Below are positions 26,131 through 34,346 of a stretch of 64,000 nt of DNA, piece after piece (positions within the stretch are counted from its first letter, which is position 1; each line of letters starts with the position of its first letter). The DNA comes from SZUA-35 sp963781035 (GTDB taxonomy: Bacteria > Actinomycetota > Acidimicrobiia > Acidimicrobiales > SZUA-35), in NCBI GenBank assembly GCA_963781035.1, contig CAWAEN010000015.1:372001-436000 (forward strand), read 5' to 3'. Both the position numbers and the translations under genes were made by a program. The notes under the pieces are model-generated. The model was not told the DNA's origin, ran no database searches, and worked only from the letters and a program-made list of their open reading frames with translations.

Positions 26131-27092
26131 GCACCGACATCGAACCAACACGAATCCTCGCCGACATGATTCGGATCCGAGTGTTCGAGGAACGCTGTGC
26201 CGAGCTGTACGGGCAGACCAAGATCCGCGGCTTCCTGCACCTCTACGTCGGTGAGGAAGCCATCGCAGCCGGGATCATCCCGCAGCTCACCCGCGACGAT
26301 GCACTCCTCGGCACCTACCGCGAACACGGACACGCGTTGATCCGTGGTGTACCGGCGGGGCGGATCATGGCCGAGATGTACGGGAAGGCCAGCGGTTGCT
26401 CCGGGGGGCGCGGCGGATCAATGCATCTGTTCGACGCGTCGAGGCGATTCTTCGGCGGGAACGCGATCGTCGGCGGCCACCTTCCGCTGGCCACTGGTCT
26501 CGCCCTCGCCGACGTCATGCTCGGTCGCCACGGACGGGTGACTGCATGTTTCTTCGGCGAAGGAGCCGTCGCCGAAGGCGAGTTCCACGAGGCCATGAAC
26601 CTGGCAGCGCTCTGGCAGTTGCCCGTGCTGTTCTGCTGCGAGAACAACCTCTACGCCATGGGAACATCCCTTGCGTCGAGCGAATCCCAGCCGGACCTGG
26701 CCCTCAAGGCGGCGGCGTATCAGATGCCGTCCTGGGCGGTCGACGGTATGGATGCACTGGAGGTGGCCGAGGCCGCCCAGCGCGCGCTCCAGAGCATTCG
26801 TGGTGGCGGCGGCCCCGTCTTCCTCGAGCTGCGCACCTATCGGTTCCGAGCACACTCGATGTTCGATCCGGAGCTCTACCGAGAACCATCCGAGGTCGAA
26901 CGGTGGAAGCAACACGATCCCATCGATCAGCTGGCGGCTCGCCTCCTGGACGGCGGGGAGATCACGGCGCAGGAACTCGACGACCTCTGGATCGCAGCGC
27001 GAGACGAGACCCAGGACGCCGTCGACTTCGCCGAGGCGGCCCCGCTCGAGCCGGTGGCGAGCCTGCGACAGCACACCTACGCGGAGACCTGA
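26127..27092 (+). CDS. pdhA: Pyruvate/acetoin dehydrogenase E1 component, alpha subunit
   Basis: 321 residues. TPP-dependent alpha subunit of an alpha2beta2 2-oxoacid dehydrogenase. GFLHLYVGEEAIAAGI, YREHGHALIRG and the TPP motif GEGAVAEGEFHEAMNLAALW ending in CCENNLYAMGT are diagnostic; RTYRFRAHSMFDPELYR holds the region around the regulatory Ser. With the beta subunit it decarboxylates pyruvate (or acetoin or another 2-oxoacid) and acetylates the E2 lipoyl group. The cluster lacks an E3. Starts within the acsA stop (ATGA). Confidence 0.9.
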   Translation: MSTDIEPTRILADMIRIRVFEERCAELYGQTKIRGFLHLYVGEEAIAAGIIPQLTRDDALLGTYREHGHALIRGVPAGRIMAEMYGKASGCSGGRGGSMHLFDASRRFFGGNAIVGGHLPLATGLALADVMLGRHGRVTACFFGEGAVAEGEFHEAMNLAALWQLPVLFCCENNLYAMGTSLASSESQPDLALKAAAYQMPSWAVDGMDALEVAEAAQRALQSIRGGGGPVFLELRTYRFRAHSMFDPELYREPSEVERWKQHDPIDQLAARLLDGGEITAQELDDLWIAARDETQDAVDFAEAAPLEPVASLRQHTYAET

Positions 27093-27097
27093 GAGCC

Positions 27098-28084
27098 ATG
27101 AACGAGATCACCTACCGAGAAGCCATGCGAACCGCCATTCACGACGCCCTCGCCGCAGACGATCGGGTCATCGTGATGGGTGAAGACGTCGCCGATTACG
27201 GCGGCACGTACGCCGTGACCAAAGGTCTGGCCGAGAAGTTCGGAAGCGACCGCGTCCGGAACACACCGCTGTCCGAATCCGGCTTCGTCGGTGCCGGTAT
27301 CGGAGCCGCGGTCGGCGGGATGCGCCCGATCGTCGAGATCATGACGGTGAACTTCAGCCTTCTCGCCATGGACCAGATCGTGAACACGGCAGCCACGCTT
27401 CGACACATGTCGGGCGGCCAGATCGGGGTCCCCCTCGTGATCCGGATGACGACGGGGGCCGGCAGGCAGCTCGCGGCACAGCACTCGCACAGCCTCGAGG
27501 CCTGGTTCGCCCACGTTCCCGGTCTTCGGGTCGTTGCGCCTGCGTCGGTCCGCGATGCTCGCTGGATGCTCGCCGCGGCGCTCGACGATCCGGATCCGGT
27601 CATCATCTTCGAGCACTCCGGGCTCTACAACAGCAAAGGGGACCCCGGTGACGGCCCGGTCGAGCTGTCCGGTGCGTCCATCTGCCGATCCGGTGACGAA
27701 CTCACGATCGTGGCGGCGGCCGGCATGGTGTCCAAGGCGATCGAGGCAGCCGAGCAGCTGAACGAATCCGGTTTCTCCGCAGAGGTGATCGACCTTCGGT
27801 CGCTCCGACCGCTCGACACGGCGACGATCAGAGCGTCGGTCGAACGAACCCATCGCGCGTTGGTGGTCGACGAAGGATGGCGGACGTTGGGGCTCTCGGC
27901 CGAGGTGGCCGCCGACATCAGCGAGGCCTGCTTCTACGACCTCGACGCTCCGGTGGGCCGCCTCGCAGGGGTGGAAGTCCCGATCCCGTACGCAGCCCAC
28001 CTGGAGGCCGCCTCGATCCCGCAGGTCCGCAGCATCGTCGAGGCGGCGAGGGCCGTTCGTTCGGGGGGCCTCGTCGATGCCTGA
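27098..28084 (+). CDS. pdhB: Pyruvate/acetoin dehydrogenase E1 component, beta subunit
   Basis: 328 residues. Transketolase pyrimidine-binding domain (VIVMGEDVADYGGTYAVTKG, RNTPLSESGFVGAGIGAAVG, MTTGAGRQLAAQHSHSLEAW) followed by the transketolase C-terminal domain (AAAGMVSKAIEAAEQLNESG, VIDLRSLRPLD, ALVVDEGWRTLG). It pairs with the upstream alpha subunit to form E1. The next gene starts inside its 3' end (8-bp overlap), continuing the operon. Confidence 0.9.
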   Translation: MNEITYREAMRTAIHDALAADDRVIVMGEDVADYGGTYAVTKGLAEKFGSDRVRNTPLSESGFVGAGIGAAVGGMRPIVEIMTVNFSLLAMDQIVNTAATLRHMSGGQIGVPLVIRMTTGAGRQLAAQHSHSLEAWFAHVPGLRVVAPASVRDARWMLAAALDDPDPVIIFEHSGLYNSKGDPGDGPVELSGASICRSGDELTIVAAAGMVSKAIEAAEQLNESGFSAEVIDLRSLRPLDTATIRASVERTHRALVVDEGWRTLGLSAEVAADISEACFYDLDAPVGRLAGVEVPIPYAAHLEAASIPQVRSIVEAARAVRSGGLVDA

Positions 28085-29343
28085 TCTCGAGGGGCCAACC
28101 GGAATCGATGAAACAACGCGTCTCACCGTCCCCCTGCCGTCGCTCGGAGCAGACATGGACGTCGGCAGCGTCATCGAGTGGCGGGTGTCCGTCGGGGACG
28201 AGGTCGAACGGGGCGACGTCGTCGCGATCGTCAAGACCGAGAAGTCCGACATCGACGTCGAATCTTGGGACAGCGGCGTGGTCGCCGAGTTGGTGGCGCC
28301 GATGAACGAGGAGATCCCGGTCGGCGCTCCGCTGTTGATTCTCGAGAGTCGGACGGCATCCGCACCAACACCCGATCCAACGCCGGCGATCGACGAAACA
28401 CAGCACCTCGACGAAACACGGCCTCCAGCCGAAACACCGGCTCGTCGTCGCATCCCCACCGGTGACCGACGATGAGCCATCCGGGCCCCCGGCCGCGCCG
28501 ACGACGTCGGAGGCCCGCCGCCGACACGTGTCGCCATACGCGCGGCGTGTCGCTGCGGAGCGAGGCATCTCGCTCGACGACATCGATGGGAGCGGCCCGC
28601 ATGGCGAGATCCTCGCTGCCGATCTGAACGCATCCGACGCCGACCGAGAACCGCCGTCGCCCAGCCCCACACCGCTGAGCGGCATGCGAGCCGCCATCGC
28701 CGACCGCATGGCCAGATCGAACCGCGAGATCCCCCACTACCACCTCGAACGAGACATCGACATGGCTCCATCACTCGAGTGGTTGGCCGAGCACAACGCA
28801 GCTCTCCCGATCGCCGAGCGGATGGTCCCGGCGGCTTTGGTGGCCTGCGCCGCCGCACGGGCAGCCAGAGCAGTTCCGGAACTGAACGGGATCTGGTCAG
28901 ACGATGGATTCCTCGGCCGCGCTTCTGTGGATCTCGGAATGGTGATCTCACTCCGGCGGGGTGGTCTCGTGGTCACCACGATCCAAGGCGCCGACCAGCT
29001 CGGGCCGGACGAGATGATGCGCGCCATGCGCGAGATGGTGACCGGGGCCAGGAAGGGCCAGCTCCGCAGCAGCTGGATGTCACAGCCGAGCATCACGATC
29101 ACCAACATGGGCGACAACGGGGCCGATCGGGTATCCGGCATCATCTTCCCGCCGCAGGTCGCCATCGTGGGCTTCGGTCGGATCAGCGACCGGCCCTGGT
29201 GCATCGACGGAACCGTCGTGGCACGAGCGGCGGCCACGGCCTCACTCGCCGGCGACCATCGCGTCACCGACGGGGCCGAAGGGTCGCGATTCCTCGCCGC
29301 CGTGGCCCAGGTGCTCGAGCACCCGTACGAACTCGAGTCCTGA
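28077..29343 (+). CDS. Dihydrolipoamide acyltransferase (E2) with one lipoyl domain (frame break or split gene)
   Basis: Read as two overlapping frames. Frame 1 (28077-28475) is a lipoyl domain: SLGADMDVGSVIEWRVSVGD, VAIVKTEKSDIDVESWDSGV with the lipoyl-Lys, then a Pro/Thr linker with a repeated DEThis-like unit. Frame 2 (28462-29343) has the peripheral-subunit-binding domain (RHVSPYARRVAAERGISLDD, GSGPHGEILAADL) and the catalytic domain, with the active-site motif SLAGDHRVTDG near the end. The shift is one base within the linker, so a single ~420-residue E2 interrupted by an indel is most likely; a genuine split with ATGA-type coupling is possible. Confidence 0.8.
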
Positions 29344-29363
29344 CGTCGATGCCAGAAATCTGA

Positions 29364-29397
29364 ATCGGGGACTTACGACTCTGGACTTTGCCGATCC
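29364..29397 (+). promoter_or_regulatory. DosR-box-like elements upstream of small ORFs
   Basis: ATCGGGGACTTACGACTCTG (29364-29383) contains GGGACTTACGACTC, close to the DosR half-site GGGACTWWAGTCCC. CTGGACTTTGCCGATCC (29381-29397) follows. Located 47-80 bp upstream of the ATG at 29444. Confidence 0.45.
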
Positions 29398-29443
29398 GGT
29401 CACGGACACTGAGAGTGATCCCGAACCGATTCAGGAGGACCCG

Positions 29444-29632
29444 ATGACTGTCATGAGCATTCCCGCCGTCGACATCACGACGGAGTCCGAGCGATTGATC
29501 GACGGACTCGAGAAGTTCCTAGCCGACCCGATCGGATACGGAGCGTACGATCCGAGCGATCCCATCACGCTCGAGGAGTTCTGCCACACCCGCCACTACC
29601 GAGGCGTCTACGCGGCGCCTCTGGCGTTCTGA
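29444..29632 (+). CDS. Small hypothetical protein (62 residues)
   Basis: Acidic, soluble, with a strong AGGAGGA ribosome-binding site. Sequence features: ITTESERLIDGLEKFLADPI and a C-terminal EEFCHTRHYRGVYAAPLAF, with a single Cys-His cluster (CHTRH). I do not recognise a family. It is preceded by two DosR-box-like elements and opens a run of stress genes (small ORF, GNAT, CBS, AhpD-like), which suggests a stress-induced small protein analogous in position to the many short DosR-regulon proteins of mycobacteria. Confidence 0.6.
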   Translation: MTVMSIPAVDITTESERLIDGLEKFLADPIGYGAYDPSDPITLEEFCHTRHYRGVYAAPLAF

Positions 29633-29644
29633 AGTGAGAGCGTC

Positions 29645-29833
29645 ATGGCTGGACGTCGTACTCCACCATCCCGCCGCATCTACCGGCGACGCCGCCCACT
29701 GAACGCCGACGTACGCACCTGTGGCCGCGACGGTGTTGCCAAGGCGCGGTGGGCACTCGAACACCCGGAACCGGAGCAGCTCACACTCGAGATGAGTCCG
29801 GAAGAGCGCGAAGAGGCGCATGGCCCACACTGA
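29645..29833 (+). CDS. Small basic hypothetical protein (62 residues)
   Basis: Starts 12 bp after the previous small ORF. The N-terminal half is Arg-rich (RRTPPSRRIYRRRRPL), the C-terminal half acidic (HPEPEQLTLEMSPEEREEAH), a charge-split layout seen in small nucleic-acid-binding or ribosome-associated proteins. No family recognised. The stop overlaps the start of the GNAT gene by 14 bp, which supports it being a real member of the operon. Confidence 0.5.
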   Translation: MAGRRTPPSRRIYRRRRPLNADVRTCGRDGVAKARWALEHPEPEQLTLEMSPEEREEAHGPH

Positions 29834-30759
29834 CAAGAGCCCGACCAGCTGCGAGCAGTGCGGGGAGGCGATTGATCTGGGAGCGCGCGGTGTCCTCACC
29901 CTTCGTCATGCCGGACCGGGCGACGAGGACGACCTGGGGGCGCTGTATGCGTCACTCACGCCGGCCGATCTGCTCAAACGCTTCTTCACCAGCGGACCAC
30001 CGGGACAGCATTTTCTCGAGGGTTGGGTCGATGTCGCCTCGAAGGGCGGCCAGTGCCTCCTCGCCGAACTCGTCGACCCGGACGGTCACCGACAGGTCGT
30101 CGCCGAGGCCGGTTTCGCACCGCTGGCCGACGGTGACATGGAGCTCGGGATCACCGTGGCGCCCGACCACCGGGGGTGGATCGGTCCCTGGCTACTCGAT
30201 GTGCTCCTCAGCCATGCCGCAGCCGCCGGCATCGCCAACATGCAGGCACTGGTCAAGAGCGGAAATCATCCGATGCTCGACGTCATTCGCCATCGTGGAT
30301 GCGCCATCTTCGACGAGGACGACTGGGAGACGACGAGGGTGACGATGGCAACCAGCGGCCACACTCCCAGTTGGCCCCCGGGACAGCCCGACGCCGCGCA
30401 TCCTGATCGAGAGTCCTCGATTGAAACCCGACGCCGCCCGCCGCCTGCGCGACCTCGGCGGCACGAGGCTCGTCTGCGGGGGTTTTGCCAGCGCAGGATC
30501 ACACTGTCCCCTGCACGACGGCCACCCCTGCCCCTTGATCGAGGGGGCCGATGCCGTCGTCGTCGATCGAAACAAGAACGACCCCAAGGTCGCCGACGCC
30601 CTGACCGAAGCCATCGCCGAAGTCCACCCTGACGCGAGGGTCACCGTGCTCGACCCGTCCGGCACCCACGGGCTTCCCGTCAGGCTCCCTTCGCTGCATC
30701 TCGGCCTCGAACCCGACCCGGAGACCGATGCCGATGCTGCCGGGGACGAAGGGCCCTGA
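29820..30759 (+). CDS. GNAT acetyltransferase with extra C-terminal Cys/His domain (frame break)
   Basis: About 312 residues. A short CEQCGEAIDLG N-terminus precedes a GNAT domain (about 22-180): GVLTLRHAGPGDEDDLGALY, VVAEAGFAPLADGDMELGIT, then VAPDHRGWIGPWLLDVLLSH as the acetyl-CoA-binding motif. After about 30380 the frame shifts by one extra base and continues TPRILIESPRLKPDAARRLR, CPLHDGHPCPLIEGADAVVV, DRNKNDPKVADALTEAIAEV to 30759. The C-terminal part resembles a receiver-like alpha/beta fold with a CxxHxxxxCP cluster; I cannot name it. A separate gene starting at a TTG near 30418 is the alternative reading. Confidence 0.6.
30742..30759 (+). promoter_or_regulatory. DosR-box-like palindrome upstream of CBS gene
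   Basis: GGGGACGAAGGGCCCTGA, with exact GGG-N8-CCC spacing (GGGACGAAGGGCCC), ends 55 bp upstream of the CBS-protein ATG at 30815. It overlaps the end of the preceding coding sequence. Confidence 0.4.
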
Positions 30760-30814
30760 CGCTGGACGGCGACACTCGTCAAGCTGGACATATCTCCACG
30801 ACGAAAGGAACGCC

Positions 30815-31192
30815 ATGACGGCAGAGACCATGCACGACATCAGCGATCTGATGACGGGCGATCTGATCGCGATTCGACCATCGGATCGGGCCGGAAGGGC
30901 GCTCGACATCCTCCTGCAGTCCGGCCTCCATGCGCTGCCGATCATCGATGACGACGGAGCTCCGGTCGGCATCGTCACGACCGCAGACCTGGTCCCGGTC
31001 GATCCCGATCTCCCGGTCGGCGAACGGTTCTACGGACCGCCGATCACGCTCGATCGAGCCGCCCTGATCTCAGAGGCGGCGACCATCATGCGGCGGGAGT
31101 TCGTCCACCACATCATCGTCACCGAAGACGACACGGCCGTGGGGATGCTCAGCAGCCACGACCTCTTGCGTGCACTCGAACCGACGGAGTGA
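30815..31192 (+). CDS. CBS-domain pair protein (Hrp1-like)
   Basis: 125 residues consisting almost entirely of two CBS motifs: SDLMTGDLIAIRPSDRAGRA to IIDDDGAPVGIVTTADL, and ITLDRAALISEAATIMRREF to IVTEDDTAVGMLSSHDLLRA. Stand-alone CBS pairs bind adenine nucleotides as energy sensors; M. tuberculosis Hrp1 (Rv2626c) of the DosR regulon has the same architecture. AAAGGAA precedes the ATG by 5 nt. It is followed 4 bp later by the AhpD-like gene. Confidence 0.88.
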   Translation: MTAETMHDISDLMTGDLIAIRPSDRAGRALDILLQSGLHALPIIDDDGAPVGIVTTADLVPVDPDLPVGERFYGPPITLDRAALISEAATIMRREFVHHIIVTEDDTAVGMLSSHDLLRALEPTE

Positions 31193-31196
31193 TGTC

Positions 31197-31577
31197 ATGA
31201 CCAACACCAATGCCAACGCGACACACGACTTCGTCGCTCGTCATCGCGAACTCCAGGACGGCTTTCGATCCTTGAGCGAAGCGATCGGTCCGACCATGAG
31301 CGGCTTCGGCAAACTTCATCGCTCGTCGATGGCGCCGGGGGCGCTCGACGGTGCGATGAAGGAGCTGATCGCGCTGGCGATCGGCATCACGTCGCACTGC
31401 GACGGCTGTATCGCCTTCCATGTGCATGACGCCCTGCGGGCCGGAGCCACCCGTCCACAGATCGAGGAAGCCATCGGCGTCGCCGTGATGATGGGAGGTG
31501 GACCAGCTGCTGTCTACGGGTCCGATGCCTTCACCGCTCTCGCCCAGTTCGAGAGCGAAGGCGTCTCGGCCACCTGA
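31197..31577 (+). CDS. AhpD-like carboxymuconolactone decarboxylase-family protein
   Basis: 126 residues. GALDGAMKELIALAIGITSH followed by CDGCIAFHVHDALRAGATRP carries the CxxC...H motif of AhpD-type alkylhydroperoxidases, which use the cysteine pair for thiol-disulfide chemistry, sometimes with lipoyl partners. EEAIGVAVMMGGGPAAVYGS closes the fold. Located directly after the CBS gene, likely same transcript; it could draw reducing equivalents from a lipoyl protein such as the nearby E2, which is speculation. Its 3' end abuts the convergent USP gene. Confidence 0.85.
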   Translation: MTNTNANATHDFVARHRELQDGFRSLSEAIGPTMSGFGKLHRSSMAPGALDGAMKELIALAIGITSHCDGCIAFHVHDALRAGATRPQIEEAIGVAVMMGGGPAAVYGSDAFTALAQFESEGVSAT

Positions 31578-32021
31578 TCACGGCTTGACCACCAGGACGC
31601 TGCACGGAGCTTCGTGCAGCACCTTCGTGGACGTGCTCCCGTGCCGAAGGCGGTCGATGGCGCCCTCGCCGCGGGAGCCGACAATGATCATGTCGGCATC
31701 GACCTCGTCGGCCCTCTGCAGAATCGCGTCTGCCGGGTGCATACGCATCTCGCGAGCCGTGTGTTCGACACCGCGAGCGGCCAGCAGCGCACTCGCCGGC
31801 TCCAGCGACGCCCGAGCGAGAAGGTCGCCGGTGAGCTGATCGCGGAACTCTTCAGGCAGCTTGCGGTCCAATCGAACGAGCTCGGAGGGGGTGAGCGCTT
31901 CGTAGGCATTCACGACATGAACGACGCCCTCCGGCGCCAGGCAGGCGAGCTGGCCGGCCATCTTCACGGCGGCGGTGGCATCGGGGGAGCCGTCGGTACC
32001 GACAACAATTCGAGCAAACAC
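31578..32021 (-). CDS. Universal stress protein (single domain)
   Basis: 147 residues. RIVVGTDGSPDATAAVKMAG at the N-terminus and IIVGSRGEGAIDRLRHGSTS (G-2x-G-9x-G-S) define an ATP-binding USP. It ends CSVLVVKP, as usual. Convergent with and abutting the AhpD-like gene; the next upstream gene on the same strand is a tandem USP. Confidence 0.92.
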   Translation of the reverse strand: MFARIVVGTDGSPDATAAVKMAGQLACLAPEGVVHVVNAYEALTPSELVRLDRKLPEEFRDQLTGDLLARASLEPASALLAARGVEHTAREMRMHPADAILQRADEVDADMIIVGSRGEGAIDRLRHGSTSTKVLHEAPCSVLVVKP

Positions 32022-32096
32022 GGGATGTCCTTTTTCGGTGTTCTGCGGCGCTGCAAGCGTCGACGATGAGAATGATCAGTTGGATGATCGACGGGA

Positions 32097-32976
32097 TCAG
32101 GGCGTCAGTTCGGCCTCGTCCAGGGCCCGGGTGGTCACCACCAGAACCGGATGAGTGTTGCCGGCCACGAGACCCATCGCTGTCGATCCGAGCATGCGGC
32201 GAGGCAGTCCCGACGCGCCGTGGCTACCGACCACGATCGGGCCTCCCCCGCGCCGGTGTACGGCGGCGAGCACACCTTCGACAGGATCGTCGGCGTGAAC
32301 GACTTCCCATCCGGCCGGTTGCCCGTGCGTCGGCCAACCGCTTCACCACGCTCCGGAGGTAGCCGCTCTCCGAAACCTGCTCACCCGCCTCTCGAAGCCG
32401 GGCAACGTGGGCCGAGGTTGCCCCATCGACCACCTGGACGAGTTCGAGCCGTTGATCGAAGGAACGGGCGAAGGAACATGCAGCGTCCAGGGCACGCTCA
32501 GCGGTCGGCGAACCGTCGAGCGCGACAGTGACCGGTCCGAGCACGTGCTCGGAATCGGCATCGGGACCGACGATGAGTGCGACGCCGACGACTCGGAGGA
32601 TGCGTTCGGCCATCGATCCGATGGGGCGACGATCGGCATGATCGGAACTCATGACCACGAGAGCCGTTGGCGGGGTCACGGCCTCGACGGATTCGGCGAC
32701 GTCGTCGCCCGCGACGAGCGTCGACCCGGCCACGACCTCGGGGTGCTGGTGATCGAATGCCGTTCGAATCTGTTCGAGTCGATCGTTCCCCACGACGTCA
32801 CCCTCGGATCGGACGTGCATGATGCGCACCGGGACTCCCCACCGTGACGCAAGAATCGCGGCCACGGCAAGGGATCGCTCGTAACGTTCCGTGCCGGCGA
32901 TCGGCACAGCGATCTCGGTGACCTGGTCGAATTCGCTGATCAGGCAGGGGGCGGTATTCGCAGCTGTCTCGTTCAT
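32097..32976 (-). CDS. Tandem universal stress protein (frame break)
   Basis: About 293 residues in two USP domains. Domain 1 (residues 1-145) lacks a clear ATP loop (VVMSSDHADRRPIGSMAERI). Domain 2 begins VTVALDGSPTAERALDAACS; near 32315 one extra base shifts the frame and it continues EVVHADDPVEGVLAAVHRRG, VVGSHGASGLPRRMLGSTAM with a full ATP signature, ending at 32097. The ATG at 32976 overlaps the flavodoxin-like gene's stop (ATGA), so the two are coupled. Tandem USPs such as Rv2623 are prominent in the mycobacterial dormancy response. Confidence 0.82.
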
Positions 32977-33503
32977 CGGAACCTCCTCAGTCCTTTTCGA
33001 AGGGGTCGACCGTCGCCGATGAGCTCGGCGGCGATCGTCGTCGCCCACGCCTCGATCTCCCGCCACGGCCGGGCATCCCCGCTCGGCACCCGTACCCAAC
33101 GGGCCAGCCATCGTTCGGAGAACGACAAGGTGTCGACATCGAGCCGTCCGCCGAAGAGCCGGTGCTCTCGAGCGCTGGTGAGGGTGAGCAGCGTGTCCAG
33201 CTGCTCAGGATCCAGTGGTTCGCTCGGCGCATCGTCGGCGATCGGTCCGCTGCTGAACAGCCAGCAGGGAGTTGCCCCGATCACTTCGGCGTGGTCGGTG
33301 ATCAGGTCGACGGCATCGCTCTTCCACATGCCGTGGTAGATCGCGCTGCCCAGCACGAATCCGTCATACGGACGGAGATCGAAGATGTGCTCAGGTTGAG
33401 CAACATCGACGGTGATGCCGTACCGACGGAGGGTCTCGGCAATGGCGCGCCCGATCTCGGCCGTGCTCCCGTGAGTGCTCGCCGGACTGACCAGGACTCG
33501 CAT
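32973..33503 (-). CDS. Flavodoxin-domain protein (HemG-like)
   Basis: 176 residues. The FMN-phosphate loop VLVSPASTHGSTAEIGRAIA, DGFVLGSAIYHGMWKSDAVD and a C-terminal LARWVRVPSGDARPWREIEA place it in the flavodoxin_5/HemG-like group (protoporphyrinogen oxidase-type flavodoxins). Such proteins can shuttle electrons to heme synthesis or quinones; the physiological partner is unknown. The ATG 33503 start is preferred over 33539 because it gives the standard MRVLVSP beginning. It lies between the DosR-like gene and the tandem USP, all on one strand. Confidence 0.82.
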   Translation of the reverse strand: MRVLVSPASTHGSTAEIGRAIAETLRRYGITVDVAQPEHIFDLRPYDGFVLGSAIYHGMWKSDAVDLITDHAEVIGATPCWLFSSGPIADDAPSEPLDPEQLDTLLTLTSAREHRLFGGRLDVDTLSFSERWLARWVRVPSGDARPWREIEAWATTIAAELIGDGRPLRKGLRRFR

Positions 33504-33638
33504 CTCGAAACTTCCTCCTCGTGTGTTCGCTGGCAACATGGGATCGAGGGATGACCGGTTCGGTGCTCACCAGCCTCCATCGTCGCCCACTCATCGTGTG
33601 GTGGGGGCGTCCCGAGGGGCAGAGGAGAAGGTCCCCGA

Positions 33639-34346
33639 TCAATCGCTCCAGTGCCGACGTCGTTCGTCCAGGCGAGCGGCGAAGGCCGCAGCCTGGGTTC
33701 TGCGGCTCATGCCGAGCTTGGCCAACATGTTGGAGACGTAGTTCTTCACGGTCTTCTCGGCCAGGCTCATCTCGTCGGCGATCTGACGGTTCGAGTATCC
33801 CTCTCCGATCAGATCGAAGATCCGGTGCTCCTGGGGAGTGAGGGTGGACACCCGGCCCTCGTCGGTCGACTTCAGGCGACGCAGGCCCATCCGGATCGTG
33901 GCCGAGTCGAGAAGCTGCGTGCCGGCCGCGACCTTCCGAATCGATGCCACCAGTTCGTTGCCGCGCACCCGTTTCAGCACGTACCCGGCGGCCCCGGCCA
34001 GCGCGGCGTCGATCAATGCCTGGTCGTCGGCGAAGGATGTGAGGATCAAGCACTGGACATCTGGCAGGTCGTTGCGAATTTCGCGACAGACGTCGATGCC
34101 GCTGCCATCTGCCAGTCTGACGTCGAGCACTGCGACATCGGGTTGACAGTCGCGCACCACGGCAAGTGCCTGGCCTGCGCTCGAGGCCTCGCCGATGACC
34201 TGCATGCCTTCCGTCCCATCGATCATGTCGGCCACCCCGCGTCGAACCACCTCATGGTCGTCGAGGAGGAAAACACCGATGGGGCCCGGTCGGCGCTCGA
34301 ATTCACGCTGCGCCCGAGTGCTCGGGTGGTTCAGATCAGCCAACAT
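33639..34346 (-). CDS. devR: DosR/DevR-like NarL-family response regulator
   Basis: 235 residues. Receiver domain about 22-145: Asp29/Asp30 in GVFLLDDHEVVRRGVADMI, phospho-acceptor Asp75 in DVAVLDVRLADGSGIDVCRE, Thr103/Ser104 in CLILTSFADD, Lys125 in AAGYVLKRVRG. LuxR-type HTH at about 165-225 (RIFDLIGEGYSNRQIADEMS, LAEKTVKNYVSNMLAKLGMS, RRTQAAAF) is nearly identical in pattern to M. tuberculosis DosR. AAGGAG precedes ATG 34346. It overlaps the upstream tandem USP by 11 bp, matching the Rv3134c-dosR operon order. Predicted regulator of the palindrome-bearing promoters in this window. Confidence 0.9.
   Translation of the reverse strand: MLADLNHPSTRAQREFERRPGPIGVFLLDDHEVVRRGVADMIDGTEGMQVIGEASSAGQALAVVRDCQPDVAVLDVRLADGSGIDVCREIRNDLPDVQCLILTSFADDQALIDAALAGAAGYVLKRVRGNELVASIRKVAAGTQLLDSATIRMGLRRLKSTDEGRVSTLTPQEHRIFDLIGEGYSNRQIADEMSLAEKTVKNYVSNMLAKLGMSRRTQAAAFAARLDERRRHWSD

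Noticed and set aside
24391..26151. 586-codon antisense ORF opposite acsA
   Set aside because: It is the high-GC shadow of acsA; the translation has no domain or composition typical of a real protein.
28077..28475. Independent lipoyl carrier protein separate from E2
   Set aside because: Possible, but the break is one base inside a linker and many genes here show the same kind of break, so a single E2 is more likely.
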